The notes under the pieces are model-generated. The model saw only the letters and a program-made list of their open reading frames with translations. It did not search any database and was not told where the DNA came from. This document shows positions 1 through 13,900 of a stretch of 64,000 bases of DNA, piece by piece (positions within the stretch are counted from its first letter, which is position 1; the number at the start of each line of letters is the position of its first letter). This stretch comes from Acorus gramineus (lineage: Eukaryota; Streptophyta; Magnoliopsida; Acorales; Acoraceae). The stretch spans positions 682,001-746,000 of the forward strand of contig CM060851.1 of assembly GCA_030737835.1 (NCBI GenBank), read 5' to 3'. Made by a program: the position numbers and the translations under genes.

Positions 1-363
1 AACCTGCAGGGGAAGAAAAGACTAAGACAGAACTGGGCAGTGAAAACATGTTGCTTCATCCATCCGATTCATCTCGGGGAGAAGTCATATTGATTTAGAA
101 TGTTCTATTGGAAGTTCCAGTTGATTGAGTCGTACACGTTCTCAAATTCAAGTTTGCAGAGACTATAACTTTCTTTTTGGTTCTGTAAGCATTGGACAAA
201 ATCACTTGATCCACCAAGAACCTTCCAGCAAACTTCTCCCCTTAATAAATACTGACCTGACTCTGATTTACCAAGATGTCTATCAACTCTTTCATTAAGT
301 CTATTGGTTATTTCATTTTTATATAAGTATTAATAATGATATGGTATGATGCTAACATTTCAG

Positions 364-484
364 GAACAACAGTGTAAAGGGAGAGAGGAAGAGGGCAACA
401 AACAGGTTGGCTAAGGCTAAGAAAGTTCTACGTGCCTCCAGGGAGAAGGTGAATCTACTCCGTGGACGAATTCCATTACTGTAG
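364..484 (+). CDS. possible terminal exon of an unidentified gene
   Basis: A good acceptor (ATTTCAG ending at 363) is followed by a frame of 40 codons ending in TAG at 482-484. The peptide is basic and helix-prone and ends REKVNLLRGRIPLL. The same pattern, EK..LLRGR, recurs in the minus-strand remnant at 43940-44069, which suggests one small coiled-coil family. The preceding exon was not identified: bases 3-103 are open in one frame but do not join in a compatible phase. Function unknown. It could equally be a chance frame after a splice-like site. Confidence 0.35.
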
Positions 485-1690
485 TGACTCCGACCCAATG
501 GATGTTACGAAAAAAAAACCTAATTAGAAGAGACATCTAACTTGTGAAATAGCCGCCATTTCCCTGTAGTCACAACATGGTGTGTATGCGCCCATTATTG
601 AAGGATATGTCTTGATGCGATATAACAGCCGTACAAGTGCGAAATAGCTCCCACATATTTTCCTGAAATGCATGTGCTCCTCTCAAAGTCACCTCATTTT
701 GGTTGCGCCAGATCGTCCAATCACTACCAATACAATGTACTGTGAGATCACTGATATGATATCCAATGTGTGTGTGTGTTTTTTCTTTATTATCTGAACG
801 GTAGGCATTCAGCCTTCAATTATCTATAATTATAGAATAATGCCTAAACAAAACAAAAGATAAGAAGAACTATCAAACATGAAGAAAGACATGAAATGAG
901 AACTCTCTAGTAAAAGAGAACTCTACTACAGAAGGACTCATGATCAACGGGAAGGGACTACTCCCGGATTTCAATCTTGCCCCTAACCAGCTTTACCGAG
1001 GAATCCAATGTGTGTCTTAAAAGTTAAAACCTAATATTCTTTAAATTTTTATTTAAAACAAGGGGGTGTGCATGTAAAGGGGGAGTGCTTAGAGATTTGA
1101 GGAGTGCAAATAGCCAAATAGAGCCACTCCTTATCGGATTAGAGGCATTGTTACACTTAGTCTTTTAAGTGTTTAAAATATAATCCTATGCACCTGGTTA
1201 AAAATCCAGTGAAACATATACATCATTAAACAACATACAAATCTCGTTAATTTTTTTTTTTTACACTTAATGACTTATAAAAAAATAAATTCATTCAATT
1301 TGAAATGGAACGATATGCACTTTTTATTAAAATATATCGAAAAAAAATGATGTTTACAATTTTAAAAAATAAAAACACGTGGTCCGAGTCTAAACATTTT
1401 CATTCCAGTTTCACCTTGTTTTTAAGGAAAATGTTATACTCAGTCACATTCACCAACAAAAACTCAGACTTCACATGTTTTCATTTTTTTAAAAATAGTA
1501 AACATCATTTAATGAGGTATATGCTTTGATAAAAAATGTATATCACTCTATTTCGAGTTGAATGAATCTATTTTTAGTAAGTATAAAAAAATATTTAACG
1601 TGATATATACAGCATCTAAGGAGATATGTGCTTAACGTGATATATATGACTGTGTTTTGGACTAAGAAAAAAACTGAGTGTAATATTATT
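485..1690. other. intergenic, no gene seen
   Basis: AT-rich sequence between the possible upstream exon and the PNPase promoter. It holds short open frames of no recognisable similarity, poly-A/T runs and GATATATA-type tracts. I see nothing I can annotate. Confidence 0.6.
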
Positions 1691-1714
1691 ATGGTTTTAA
1701 ACGTGTTGTGTTGG

Positions 1715-1906
1715 ACCGGACCGGGCTGTGCCGGCTGGCCCGGCCCATTTTACACCCACATAACATAAGAGCACGGGGCGTGACGTTAGCAAAACCTCGC
1801 CAGTCACAAAATCTCCACTTTTTTTTATTTTCTTTCGCAACATCAGTGGATAAAATCACAGACAGAGAGAGCTTCCCCTTCTCTCACTCTCTCTCCATCC
1901 GAAGTA
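1715..1906 (+). promoter_or_regulatory. PNPase promoter / 5' UTR region
   Basis: A GC-rich block with repeated CCGG and GGCCCA (around 1740-1746, the reverse of the TGGGCC site II motif) precedes a CT-rich leader (CTCTCACTCTCTCTCC near 1880). A telo-box AAACCCTA lies at 1916-1923, just inside the coding start. Site II plus telo-box is a known combination in plant genes for organelle, ribosome and housekeeping functions. The transcription start itself cannot be placed from sequence alone. Confidence 0.5.
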
Positions 1907-4900
1907 ATGCTTGCAAACCCTAGCTTCCATGTTGGACCTCTCCCTCGCCAGAGCCCGCCCCGTCCCTTCCAATCCCTCCTCCACCGCCGCCCGAGCCTCC
2001 CCTTCTCGCGGAGGCGATGCGTGAGCCCTCGCTTTCACTCGCCGTACTCGGCCGCTCTTCCCCTCCACGCGAATGCGCCGAGTTTTGGCGGAATCAGAGC
2101 TTCCTCCGTGACGGGGGAGGCGGAAGAGCAGTCGGGATTCTCGCTGCGACCTCACTCGGTCAAGATCCCCGTCGGAGACAGAGAGGTGACCTTTTTTTAG
2201 CTCTCTGTGAGATCAAGGTTTGATCTTTTTTGAGTTTTTCCGCTCTTTCAGTTGCTATGGTGGTTCTGTGCACTGTCAAAACATACTTTTGTTCTTTGAA
2301 CTGTGTTTAGAACTGTGTTTTTTTAGGTGTTTTTTGGTTTGGATGGTTTATCACATTATTCATAATTTTAAAAACAAAAATCCTAATTGTCATTGTCGCC
2401 TTCACAGACGAAATGGAGGTTTTTGATCTATGAATATACACGTGTTGTATTGCACAGAACCCTTGCTGAATATTTGTCATACATGCACATTGTTGATTAT
2501 GGTTCTTTGTCAATTTTGATGCGTGGGTCTCGTTTGTATTGGAATCTGCAGATTTTGGTCGAGACGGGTCATATCGGGCGACAAGCCAGTGCTTCTGTCA
2601 TGGTGACAGATGGTGAAACTGTGAGAAAACTGCTCTTTTTTTCTGTTGCTTTCACCAATTTGATTTTCAATTATATATTTTTTTTCACCATTTTTGCTCA
2701 CTCCAATACTTAAAGACCTGTATAACTGTGAAAGGAGGATTAAAGTTTATATTGAGATTCTTTTCACATTCTTTATTTTATGAGTAAACCGTGTGAGTGT
2801 GGTGCTCTGTATCTTTTTCTCACATTGTCTCAATGTGTGGCATGGTTTTCCTGCATCTCTATTAGTCGAGCAACTGTGTTTATCTGATAAAGAAAATAAT
2901 TTTTCACTTCTAGATTGTCTATACTTCCGTCTGTTTGTCTGATGTTCCAAGTGAGCCCTCAGATTTCTTCCCAATGTCAGTACATTACCAAGAGCGTCTT
3001 TCTGCTGCGGGCCGGACAAGGTGTGATTAGTTGCTTCTCTCATATAATGCTGAATTTTATGCCAAGCTTTGATTGTAATGTTGCTTTTGGTTTGGAATCT
3101 GACAGTGGCGGATTTTTTAAACGGGAAGGGAGGGCGAAAGATCATGAGGTTTGAGGATGTCACCTTTTCATATAGTGTTATTCGCTTTTAGATACTTAGG
3201 GCAATGCCTTTGACAATCTTGTGAAATTAATGGTCTTGTTTTGACTTGAAATACATCAATGCTTTGTTTCATATACACATTTGTTGTGTTGCCTTTTATT
3301 GGTAGGTCTGGTAACACTTTTCTATGGTGTTCTGTGGACAGGTACTTATTTGCAGATTGATTGATAGGCCTTTGCGACCGACAATGCCAAAGGGATTCTA
3401 CCATGAAACACAAATTTCATCCTGGGTAAGTTGTGAAAAATCATTTTTTTGTTAGTTATTATTTAGATGTGTGCCACCATTCTAAAAAACGGTTGGATTA
3501 TTATGTCATCGAGTGGATGTCCTGTATGACTATTTTTTTTTTTTTTTTGATATCGGAGGGACCTCCCATGGCTGGAAGACTACCTCCGCCTGTTTGCCCC
3601 AGTCCCACTATGACTCTAATTTTTTCCCTTCCCTAATACACCATTGCAATCTGATGGTAACTACTACAATGATCATGACAGATAAATTTGAAAAAGATTC
3701 CGCATACACAATTTGCTGATCTACAACACTCAGTGATAGCCAGGCAAGGATATCTATGATATGTGCCAATGATTAGAAAAATGATTGGATTTTAAAATCA
3801 GGTGCCTTTGAAGTGAAATTCACAAATCATAAATTGTATATTGGTAAGATTCGAACAAGCGCATATGCATAGATATATAGATCAGGAATTAATATAAATT
3901 TTTAAGCACAAGTAAATTATTGCATTCGAACCTTTTATTTTATTTTTTAAAGTTTAGTGCTTTGTCCCAGTGAAGTTTTATTCATTTTTCTTTAAAAATC
4001 CTCAGTAATTCACCTACAGTTAATCAATTCTTCTTTCAATATAGATAAGATTATCTTTATAACTGATACCCCCACAGTAAATTTTCCAAAGACATCAAAT
4101 GGTCAAAAAAGTTAACCAAGTTATGATTTATTTCAAACCATTGAATTGCACAGGTGTATAATGATGTGAATCACATCATTTTTATTTTATAACCATAAGT
4201 GGTGAGAAAAAAATTTGCTTGCAAGTTTGGTTCCTTATAAGCTAAGCCCAAGCGCATCTCCGTGGTGTTCTCTAGTTAGACTTTGACGCCTTGCTGAATA
4301 AAGTTGAGCATTCAACCATTTTTGTCTGTCAGTAAAATTCAATCTTCACAAAAAATCATCATTATGTAACATCATTTTTATTTTATAACCATAAGTGGTG
4401 AGAAAAAAATTTGCTTGCAAGTTTGGTTCCTTATAAGCTAAGCCCAAGCGCATCTCCGTGGTGTTCTCTAGTTAGACTTTGACGCCTTGCTGAATAAAGT
4501 TGAGCATTCAACCATTTTTGTCTGTCAGTAAAATTCAATCTTCACAAAAAATCATCATTATGTATAAATTTCCCTGATGCCCTATTTATTTTACTTTTTT
4601 AAAGCATAGAATGCAAGCTCACAAATTTGTTATTTGAATCAGAAATGACACTGTCCATCATGTTCATGGAATTATAGGTCTTTAGTTATGATGGTATCCA
4701 TTCCCCTGATTGTTTAGCGGTCACAGCAGCTGGAATAGCAGTGTAAGTCTGTTCAAATTCTCCTGTTAATTCCAATCAGGGTTCTTTATATTATTTGTTC
4801 TGGTTTTCTTTGCTAGTGTATCTTGATATAAACAATTAAACAATAATTTCACATGTTATATCTGAGTTACTTTTCATGATTACAGAGCCCTTTCAGAAGT

Positions 4901-7900
4901 GCCAAATACGAAAGCTATTGCAGGCGTTAGAATTGGATTAATTAATGATCAGTTTGTTGTGAACCCCACTACAAAACAAATGGAGGAATCTGAGTTAGAC
5001 CTAATGCTTGCGGGAACTGATAGCGCTATATTGATGATAGAGGTTTTTTCTATTTCTTCAAAAGCTATGTAGTGCATTTTGGAGAATCTAATACATTGAT
5101 GCTGATCTGTGTTTTATTGCTTGTAGTTGTAATATATAGCAGTTTCTTAAGCTCTTATGATTCTAATTTTTTGTCCATCCATGCTTGTGATCAATCAGCC
5201 CCTTGTTAATATGCATATTATCATGATGATATGGATGCAAATAACATGAGAAGATTATGTAAGAAGAGGAGATGATATTTGTAGGCTGAATATAGTCTCA
5301 GCCTGAAAAATCGTGTACCAGACGAGTCTAGACCTTACCTGGTTTTTTTGGTTGATGCTGGTGACTCTGCATTTATTATATTACGCACATTTTTTTCTTA
5401 ATGATTTTGATGAGTAGAGTAGATTGGCAGTAGGACGTAAGACAAACCTTTAGTGCTGGATTCATGTATCTGGAATTGTAGCCTTGTCCTTATTTATTTA
5501 TTTATTTATTTATTTTTTATTTTGTGTATTATGGATTTACGGTTCATAAGTATTCATACCCAACTCAAAAGATGTTTCTTTACTATTGTATACGCAGAAC
5601 TGTGAATATTTCTCACTTTGTCCTCCAGATATGAGAATGACAATTCTTGGGCCATAGCTCAATATTAGATTCACTTGCCTAATAAAAGAATGGAAGACAA
5701 ATTACAATTAATGGTTTAGTTGTATTATTTTGTATATAGTGTTTTTTTTTTTTTTTTGATGATTATCTGGTTTCTTTCAAGTCTCACTTAAAATTTTGGC
5801 AGGGCTATTGTAACTTTCTCCCAGAAGAGAAATTATTACAAGCTGTAGAGGTTGGGCAGGTATTGAGTTCTACAGTGCTTTAGTTATTGCTAAACAGTGA
5901 TTTCTTTTTTTTTAGCTGTAAATTTAGTCTGATGATTTTCTTTTATACTGGACATCATTCTTGTATATATTCTATTAGATCACGTGGTAGATTATTTGAT
6001 GTATGAGCTAATCCAAAATTCTTTATTAAGTTTCCAATTTTGATTATAAAAAGATATTTTCAATAATGCATCAGAATATTGGTTAATACTGTAAAGCCAA
6101 TAAGTGTACACCAGGGTGGTGATGGGTGTAGATAATACTTGCACCCCGACACAGTAAAAAAAAAAAATATATATCTTGGATGGGAATGATGGTGTATTTT
6201 AATTTGATTATAATTTAATTATAAATTTCTGAAAATAAATCTAATATATTTGAAAAATGATAAATGATCTGAAAAACAATTTTCACCAGAAGGTTTTAGT
6301 CGCATGTGAGTATGAAGAATATTAAACAAACAAAGTACATATCATCTGAAGGTCTTCTCAGTAAATTGAATCTTCTATTTTGTTCGTTTCCCTGCAGTTT
6401 TTTTAGTCTCCTTTTTTCAATTATAGAGAAGACTCCTAAGGTTTTATCTTCATAGACAGCAATATTCGAGTGAGGCATACTGATTCCAAATGTGCTTATA
6501 TATATATTCATGAGCCTTACAAGAATTACTTGCATGCTGGGTAAATCTTGCAAACTCTTTACTGTGGTCAATTATAGCATCTTATTCTGGGAATCTGGGA
6601 GTGTTTTTTTCCCTTTGCATTTTGGTGTAACAAGATGCAATTACGCTTCCCAACAACATGAATTACAAGACTACATTTCTTACACTTCATTCGGTTACTC
6701 TCTCTGCATATATAGAAACTTATAGGAGATGTCTAAACCTTCATTTTTTTTCCCAATATTCAGGCTGCTGTTCGATCTATATGCAACGAGATGGAGGATT
6801 TAGTCAAGAAGTGTGGAAAGCCAAAGATGGTTGACGCAATTAAATTGCCTCCTGCTGAGCTATATAGGCATGTTGAAGTATGACATTATGTGCATGCCTT
6901 TCTTCTGGAAGGCAATGAAGTAGTTTTCATTGATTTTTTAGTTATTATCTATCTCATGTTTTCTTAATTTTCATATCCAAGGCTTTGTATAAGTGGTTAC
7001 ATGGGTTGTGAAGTACTTGGCTGAGGTGGGTCTGTGCTTGTATGCTGAGTGTGATCCTATAGTCATTTCCCCCACATGGAAGTGGGGAATAACCGTATAA
7101 CATTATGGAGCTTTTTGGACATAATATTTTTGTCTTCTTCGTTCATATACATTATAATATTTATCCCAGAGATTGAGATGTATTTGGATGTTTAAATAAA
7201 AAATCTACACATTGATTATCTTGAAATATTTATGTTCTTGAGAAGGCATGCTGTTTTGTAATGAGGGGTATGTTAATGTAATCTGTATTCTGCTTTTACT
7301 GTAACCTATACATTTTGGGACTGATGTGTCATTTTGATTTCTTATAACAGGATATTTGTCACGATGAGTTGGTGATGGCATTACAAATAAGGAACAAAAT
7401 ACCCAGACGAAAGGCTCTCTCTACATTGGAAGATAAAGTATTAAATATTCTTACAGAAAAGGGATATGTCATCAAGGATGAAGCTCCACTGGTGCCTGAG
7501 GCAATAAATGACGTATGCGAGGACGAGGATGAGGATGAGGTAGTAGTTGAGGATGGTGAAGTGGATGAAGGTGATGTTCATATCAAACCAGTTACAAGAA
7601 AACCCATCCTCTTGGTGAGGCTCATTGCGTCTAGATCATAATATTGATAATGTTATATGCTACGTTGTCTTCCTAGTTTACATCACATTCTTTTCCCCAA
7701 AAAAATCTCATGTTTCTAGTAAATAATTGTCAATTTAATCCTTTTTTTCTTGCAAGCATGGGTGATCTGTGGTTCTGTGTAAAATCCTTAAATCTCCTCA
7801 TGTTTAATAGACCAAGAGAAGTATCAATATTAGAATTATGTATAATTGAATAATCACAGTGAAAGAGGATGGTTCTCACCCACAAATAAATGCACATGTT

Positions 7901-10900
7901 GTAAACTATTTCATTTAGTAAAAAGCCAAATGACAAGTCCTTCACTGGTTTATAACACTGAAGAGTCTTGTCTACACTTATAAAAGATACAAACCTCAAT
8001 GCCCTTGTTGCATTATATAATATAAACTATACGTAATTCCTTCCTGTTTTTCTCAACAAAAAAAAAAGAAGTAATTCTCTTCCTCCGTATTATGGTCACT
8101 TGGTTGAAAGAAGTTCCCTTCTGTAATGTTATAATCACTTGGTCTATCACAAATTTGGGCAATGTAGTGTCCATGTCCTTGCTAATCATTCTGAAATTGC
8201 CTTTTCACTTTCGACGGAATCCTCCTGATCTAACATTTTCCCTAAGAATTAAATAAGATAGAGCAATCATTCTGTCAAAATATTATTTTTAAAAAATAAT
8301 AGCATGGTTATTCACGAGTCATAACCAAAGTCCCATTGAGCCATGCATGCAAAATGCCATTTGTTTCACTTTGTATGAAGAAAGTATGATTTTCGGAAAA
8401 GGCTCCTTCAATGAGGAAAATTAGACTCAGTAAAAGAACTACTCACTGCTAAAAGAAGGCAGATAGAAACATGATTTTTGATGAGGTACATGTAACTGTA
8501 ACTTCTGTAAATTTCAAATTTGTGAAAGACATGATACTTAATGAGTAAAAGTTTCCAGCGAGCAGTTATATTCTCTATTTGTTTAAAGTTGTTTGTTTGT
8601 TTTTTTTTTCTTTTCCCAGTAGGGCAATACCCCACACCAAAATCAAAGAAAATGGTAGCATGAATAGATATTAATTTTAATCATTGAAGTGAAAATTCCA
8701 TGAATATTTTGCATAATAAAAAGGTTAAGGCACTATGTAGGATGAATGAAACTTGACTTCTGTATTGCGCTCACCTAGTAGTGATTTTGAGATACTAATT
8801 TCATCTTTTGGTTGCAGTTGTTCTCTGAAGTAGATGTAAAGCTGGTTTTCAAGGAAGTGACATCAAAATATCTGCGCAGACGTATTGTGGAGGTATCTTA
8901 TGCTTAGTTGGGCATGAAATCCATGGTATTTAGAGTGTTGCCAGAACTACCATGTTTTTAATATATATGCATGTGCTGCCTGAGTTTTTTATTTTCTTAT
9001 TGTGTTTGAGCATATTTTTGTAGTTGTGTTCAATACCACATGCTAAATAGTTAAAGATACGATACGATTTATCTAGAAGGTTGGTTAAAATGATAAGCAC
9101 TGCTATCCTACCCAATTCAAGTTTACTTATGTTTTTCTGGCCTCTAATTTGAATTGATGTTATTATGCTCTTTATTCATGTCTTCTGGATTTGTATGATT
9201 CAAATAAGTCTATGTCTAAATACACAGGATTTGAATAGTCCAATAATTTTTCAATAAAATTCAAGATTCACATACACTTTATTATGTTAGCTGAGTTAGC
9301 TGACAAGACCTCATCTTGAACAAGATTATTTTTTTCCTCTCTCGGATCATTTTTTGGCAATTCTGTAGATGTATCCTTGCTTGAATCCAGCATGGCTGCT
9401 AAAACCTGCACAACCTGATCTGATTTCATGATCTGGCTTGGCATAATTTATAATATGGCTTAGAGCACTGATACTCTCAATCTGTTTTGCAGCCTTGTCT
9501 GCATCCCCATACACTGATAGAGAAATGTATGAGGTTTTATTATAGTGTATGGTACAAAAAAAATCATTTTTCAAATCGAAAAAAAATACTTCATTTTATA
9601 ACAACATGTAATTCTATGGAGAGTGTATGATTAAAAAAAAGAAAAGAAAAACTGTGTGGATTGCGGATGGGGTTGCAAATATCATTTCCTATCGTTTAAG
9701 AGCATCTTTCTTCTTAATTTGGATCACAAACATGCAGTGCTATAGCCCATGGTTTTAAATTTTCTATTCACAGATGCACTTGCATGATACAGGGTGGAAA
9801 ACGGAGTGATGGTCGGAACCCATTGGAAATACGTCCTATCAACTCACAATGTGGATTACTTCCCAGAGCACATGGCAGTGCACTTTTCACACGTGGAGAA
9901 ACTCAGGTGTGAAGGACCTTGTTAAATATACTCTCCATGCATTTACACAGTGTTTTGTAAGCTGTCCTTGCATTTGCTCATCACAATTATACTACACTTG
10001 ACATATTTTTGAATGATGGAAATTGATGAAGTGAATCAAATTTACAGGAAACCAAACATTATAGAACTTGGCCATATACAATAATCGTGTTAAGGCATTT
10101 TCAATTTCTTAATTGCTTCCTATTACCTAGAAGTCCCTTGCTGATTTTATTGTGTAATTTGAGAAATTCTGATGTACTATATCAAATGGTATTGTAAAAA
10201 AGCAGCATATATGTAGTATGTTCCTGTTTGCTTTTTCATGCCTGCAATTACCATTCTTGTTATGTGTGATTATTATATTATGGGAAAAATACATAACACC
10301 CCCCACAAACATATACAGATCCAGATAACCCCCCCCCCCCCCCACAGAAACATAACTAAAAGCCAAATCACTCCCTTGTGTTAAATAACCCATTGACATA
10401 ATTAAAATATGCTTGGAATATTCCGTTATCTTAACCCGCAAAATGCAATAATTCAAATAAGCCCCTATAAACTAGGAAAAACACAAATAACCCCCTCACA
10501 ATTACGTTTTTTTCCCTTTTCTCTAACAAAATATTTTCCTTCAATCCCCAAATTTAACTTAAATCATTTCAAGCCATGATTTTTATCTACAATTTAAAAA
10601 ACCTAAATTTAAAACTTCAAAAATTCATCAAATTAATAAGAATTTAATAAAAAACGGGAGAGAGGGAGAAGGAGAGGGAGAGAAGACGAGATCGAAAAGG
10701 AGAAGAAGATGGAGAAGAAGAAAAAGAAAAAGGAGGAGAAGAGGGAGAGGTTTGTGATGGGGATGAAGGAGAATTTAGGTTTAGGTTATATTAGGTGAGG
10801 GTATAAACATAAATTTACACGGTTGGGTTAAATTCAGGTAACCCCTGGTTAACATAATTGATAGAAGGGGTGATTTGATTTTTAGTTATGTATGTGGGGG

Positions 10901-13900
10901 GTTATTTATTTGGAATTTCATATGTTTGTAGGGGGTTATATGCACTTTTCCCTTATTTTATTGAGTTTGTTTTGCACTTTTGCTTTGCAGATTTTGTATA
11001 CAAATTCTGCAATTAATTTACTTTCACTCATTGACTGCTGTAATTTGTTCAGTCTCTTGCAGTTGTAACTCTTGGGGATAAGCAAATGGCCCAAAGGATA
11101 GACAACCTTGTTGATACGGAAGAGTGGAAACAATTTTATCTCCAGGTGCATTTATGAACTGTTTTCTTTTCTTTTGTTGTTTTAGTTTTTGGAAAGACCA
11201 AGATGCGTACTACTAATAGAAACATTTAAATGATGCCATGATCTGTCTTGTGTTTACTCGGTTACTAAACGCTTTTTTTTTTTTTGATAACGGAGGTGTC
11301 CCAAGCCATTCGAGGCAAGGACTAATCCTCCGGGTGTCCGCACCGACTCACTAAACATCATGAATTGTTGTGCTTCTCTCTTTTGGTTGAATTACTTCAC
11401 TAAACCCTGCATTCAGCAATTTGGCTACAATATATCCTAATACTTTTTTTAAGTCTACGATATAATAATCGTCATTCTCCAGTCGACAACTAGGCCAAAT
11501 CTTGATCATAAAAAGCCTGGATCTAGAATACATGCAAGTGTTTCTGTCATACTGCAAATGGACATAATTTATGAAAACCCTGTACCTTTCAAAAGTATAA
11601 ATAGATGAGTGCGAATTCCCACAAAGTGAATTTGAAATGATTTTCTACCTGCACCCAACAAGAATTTTTACTCAAATGTGTATTAAGTTGTAGTTCATAT
11701 AGACAACGCTATTTATAAAATCCTCTGCTTATCCTTTGCGTAGTTACTGCACAAGATCCATATCAATGTTCAAAAAGCAAGAATATTGATCTTTCAAGGA
11801 AGAAGACCTTTCCGCATCTCTCTCACAAGAGCGCACTATTTGTGAATTCTCTGAGCACTCTGCAAAAGCAATAAGCACAATAAAAATGGTTTGAAGTCTG
11901 CTAATTTGATTAGTAAAGAGGCATGAAATGACACAATCCTTTTTTTTGGGAGGGTACACACCCATACTTTGCCTCCTTTTGTTTCTTTATTTTCTCTCAT
12001 CTGCATTGAAACTTTGTACTATGATTTGTATATAAATCTTGGTAGCAATTTCTACCTTTTCAAAGGAAAAAAGATGCATAAAATAACACACTCATAAAGT
12101 AATATTATATGACCTTGGACAAAAACTTGTTATGGAAACATGGATTGGGGCATTAGGTGAATAAATGATGAGTAATGATGATTAAGGACATTATCCATAT
12201 GACATGCTTTGACTGAAACCAAAACCATATAAAAAGAAAAGGTCATTCACTGAAAGTAAAACTCTTTTAAACATGTGACTCGATTCCTTACTCCAGTTAA
12301 TTAAATATATGAATATCCCGAAGATTAAGGATACTATAGTTAAGGCTATAAAGGGTAATGATGGAACAATAACTTTGTCAAATAATTCGTAGAAGCTAAA
12401 TCTCCTTTTATTATCCTGGACAGACTGATATTTAATCTTCTTCACCAAGGTTTCAACAGTAGCTAAAAGTTTCATTTCTTTTGGCTTCAATCCAGTACTC
12501 CTTTCCCCCATCGTGTGTAGGAGAAGTTGGTCGCATGGGAGCACCCAACAGGAGGGAGATTGGTCATGGAATGCTTGCTGAAAGAGCTCTTGAACCTATA
12601 TTGCCTTCTGAGGAAGCATTTCCATATACTATACGTGTTGAGAGTACTATTACTGAAAGCAATGGATCTTCAAGGTGAGAGTTCTCATAAAATTTATTAT
12701 ACGGTACATTCCAAATTTGTGAGCATGCTTTGCGTAACCTAGTACTCTGTTACTCCCGATTCATTGTCTTTATTGCTAGATAATTTTTTTTTTAAAATTA
12801 ATTGGCAGTATGGCGTCTGTTTGTGGAGGTTGCTTGGCACTTCTGGATTCTGGGGTTCCGTTGAAGTCCTCTGTTGCTGGAATAGCAATGGGATTGGTCC
12901 TTGAAACAAAGGAATTTGGGGGAGATGGAACACCACTTATTCTATCTGATATTAGTGGGTCCGAGGATGCGTCTGGAGACATGGATTTCAAGGTCTGGTT
13001 GGCAAAATTCCAATATGTTGTTCCTTGATAAATCATTTATTGCATAAATCAGTTTCCACATTCTTATGTGTTGTTAATAGATCAAAATATTGTTTACATG
13101 ATCATGAATTCATTATCTTGAAGGTTGCTGGGAATGAGAATGGCATTACTGCTTTTCAGATGGACATAAAGGTTTGTCTCCATTACATGTGACATGCCAA
13201 TGGCTATTTAGTGATTGACTTTTCTATGTTACAGATATTGGCTATTTAGTGTTGGTTGATGTGATATCCGTGCTTGAATTATGAACATTCAACTCTTTTG
13301 TTGACAGGTGGTGGGAATCACTTTACCTGTTTTGAGGCAGGCCATGCTACAAGCAAGAGAAGGACGAAAACATGTTCTTGGTAAGCATTCACTGTCAAGC
13401 TACAGATTAAGGCATCAATCCAGGTTTTTTGGCCCTGTTGAAAACTCTGTATTCTTCCCAACATTGTGTACTTCATTAAAAAAGCAACTGTTTTGAGGGT
13501 GCCTTGTCACTTAATCTAAAATACATTATCGTTTGTCATCATAGTATGCATGAAATGTGGGTGTTAGTGTTGGAAATGGGCATATATAACATGGGCTCTC
13601 CAAAATGATTAGTACTATGATATATTCAGAACGTAGACATGGCTGTAAGTCTCACACACAAAAATGAATCTTTGGATGCATCTATAGAATTCAGGCATGG
13701 AGCCTATTTGACACTCCACTTTGCGCCTTTTTGTTGCATCACCTAACAAATTTGGGTATGAATAGCATGATTTCTATGAAAAACACACCCATGGTATAGC
13801 GCTCAACACAACAGCCCAAAATTATTGTTGTTGTTATGGAAATGGACAATGTTGGTGTCCAACAGGGACAGACATGGGGCTCCAAACAGCCAACATGGGA

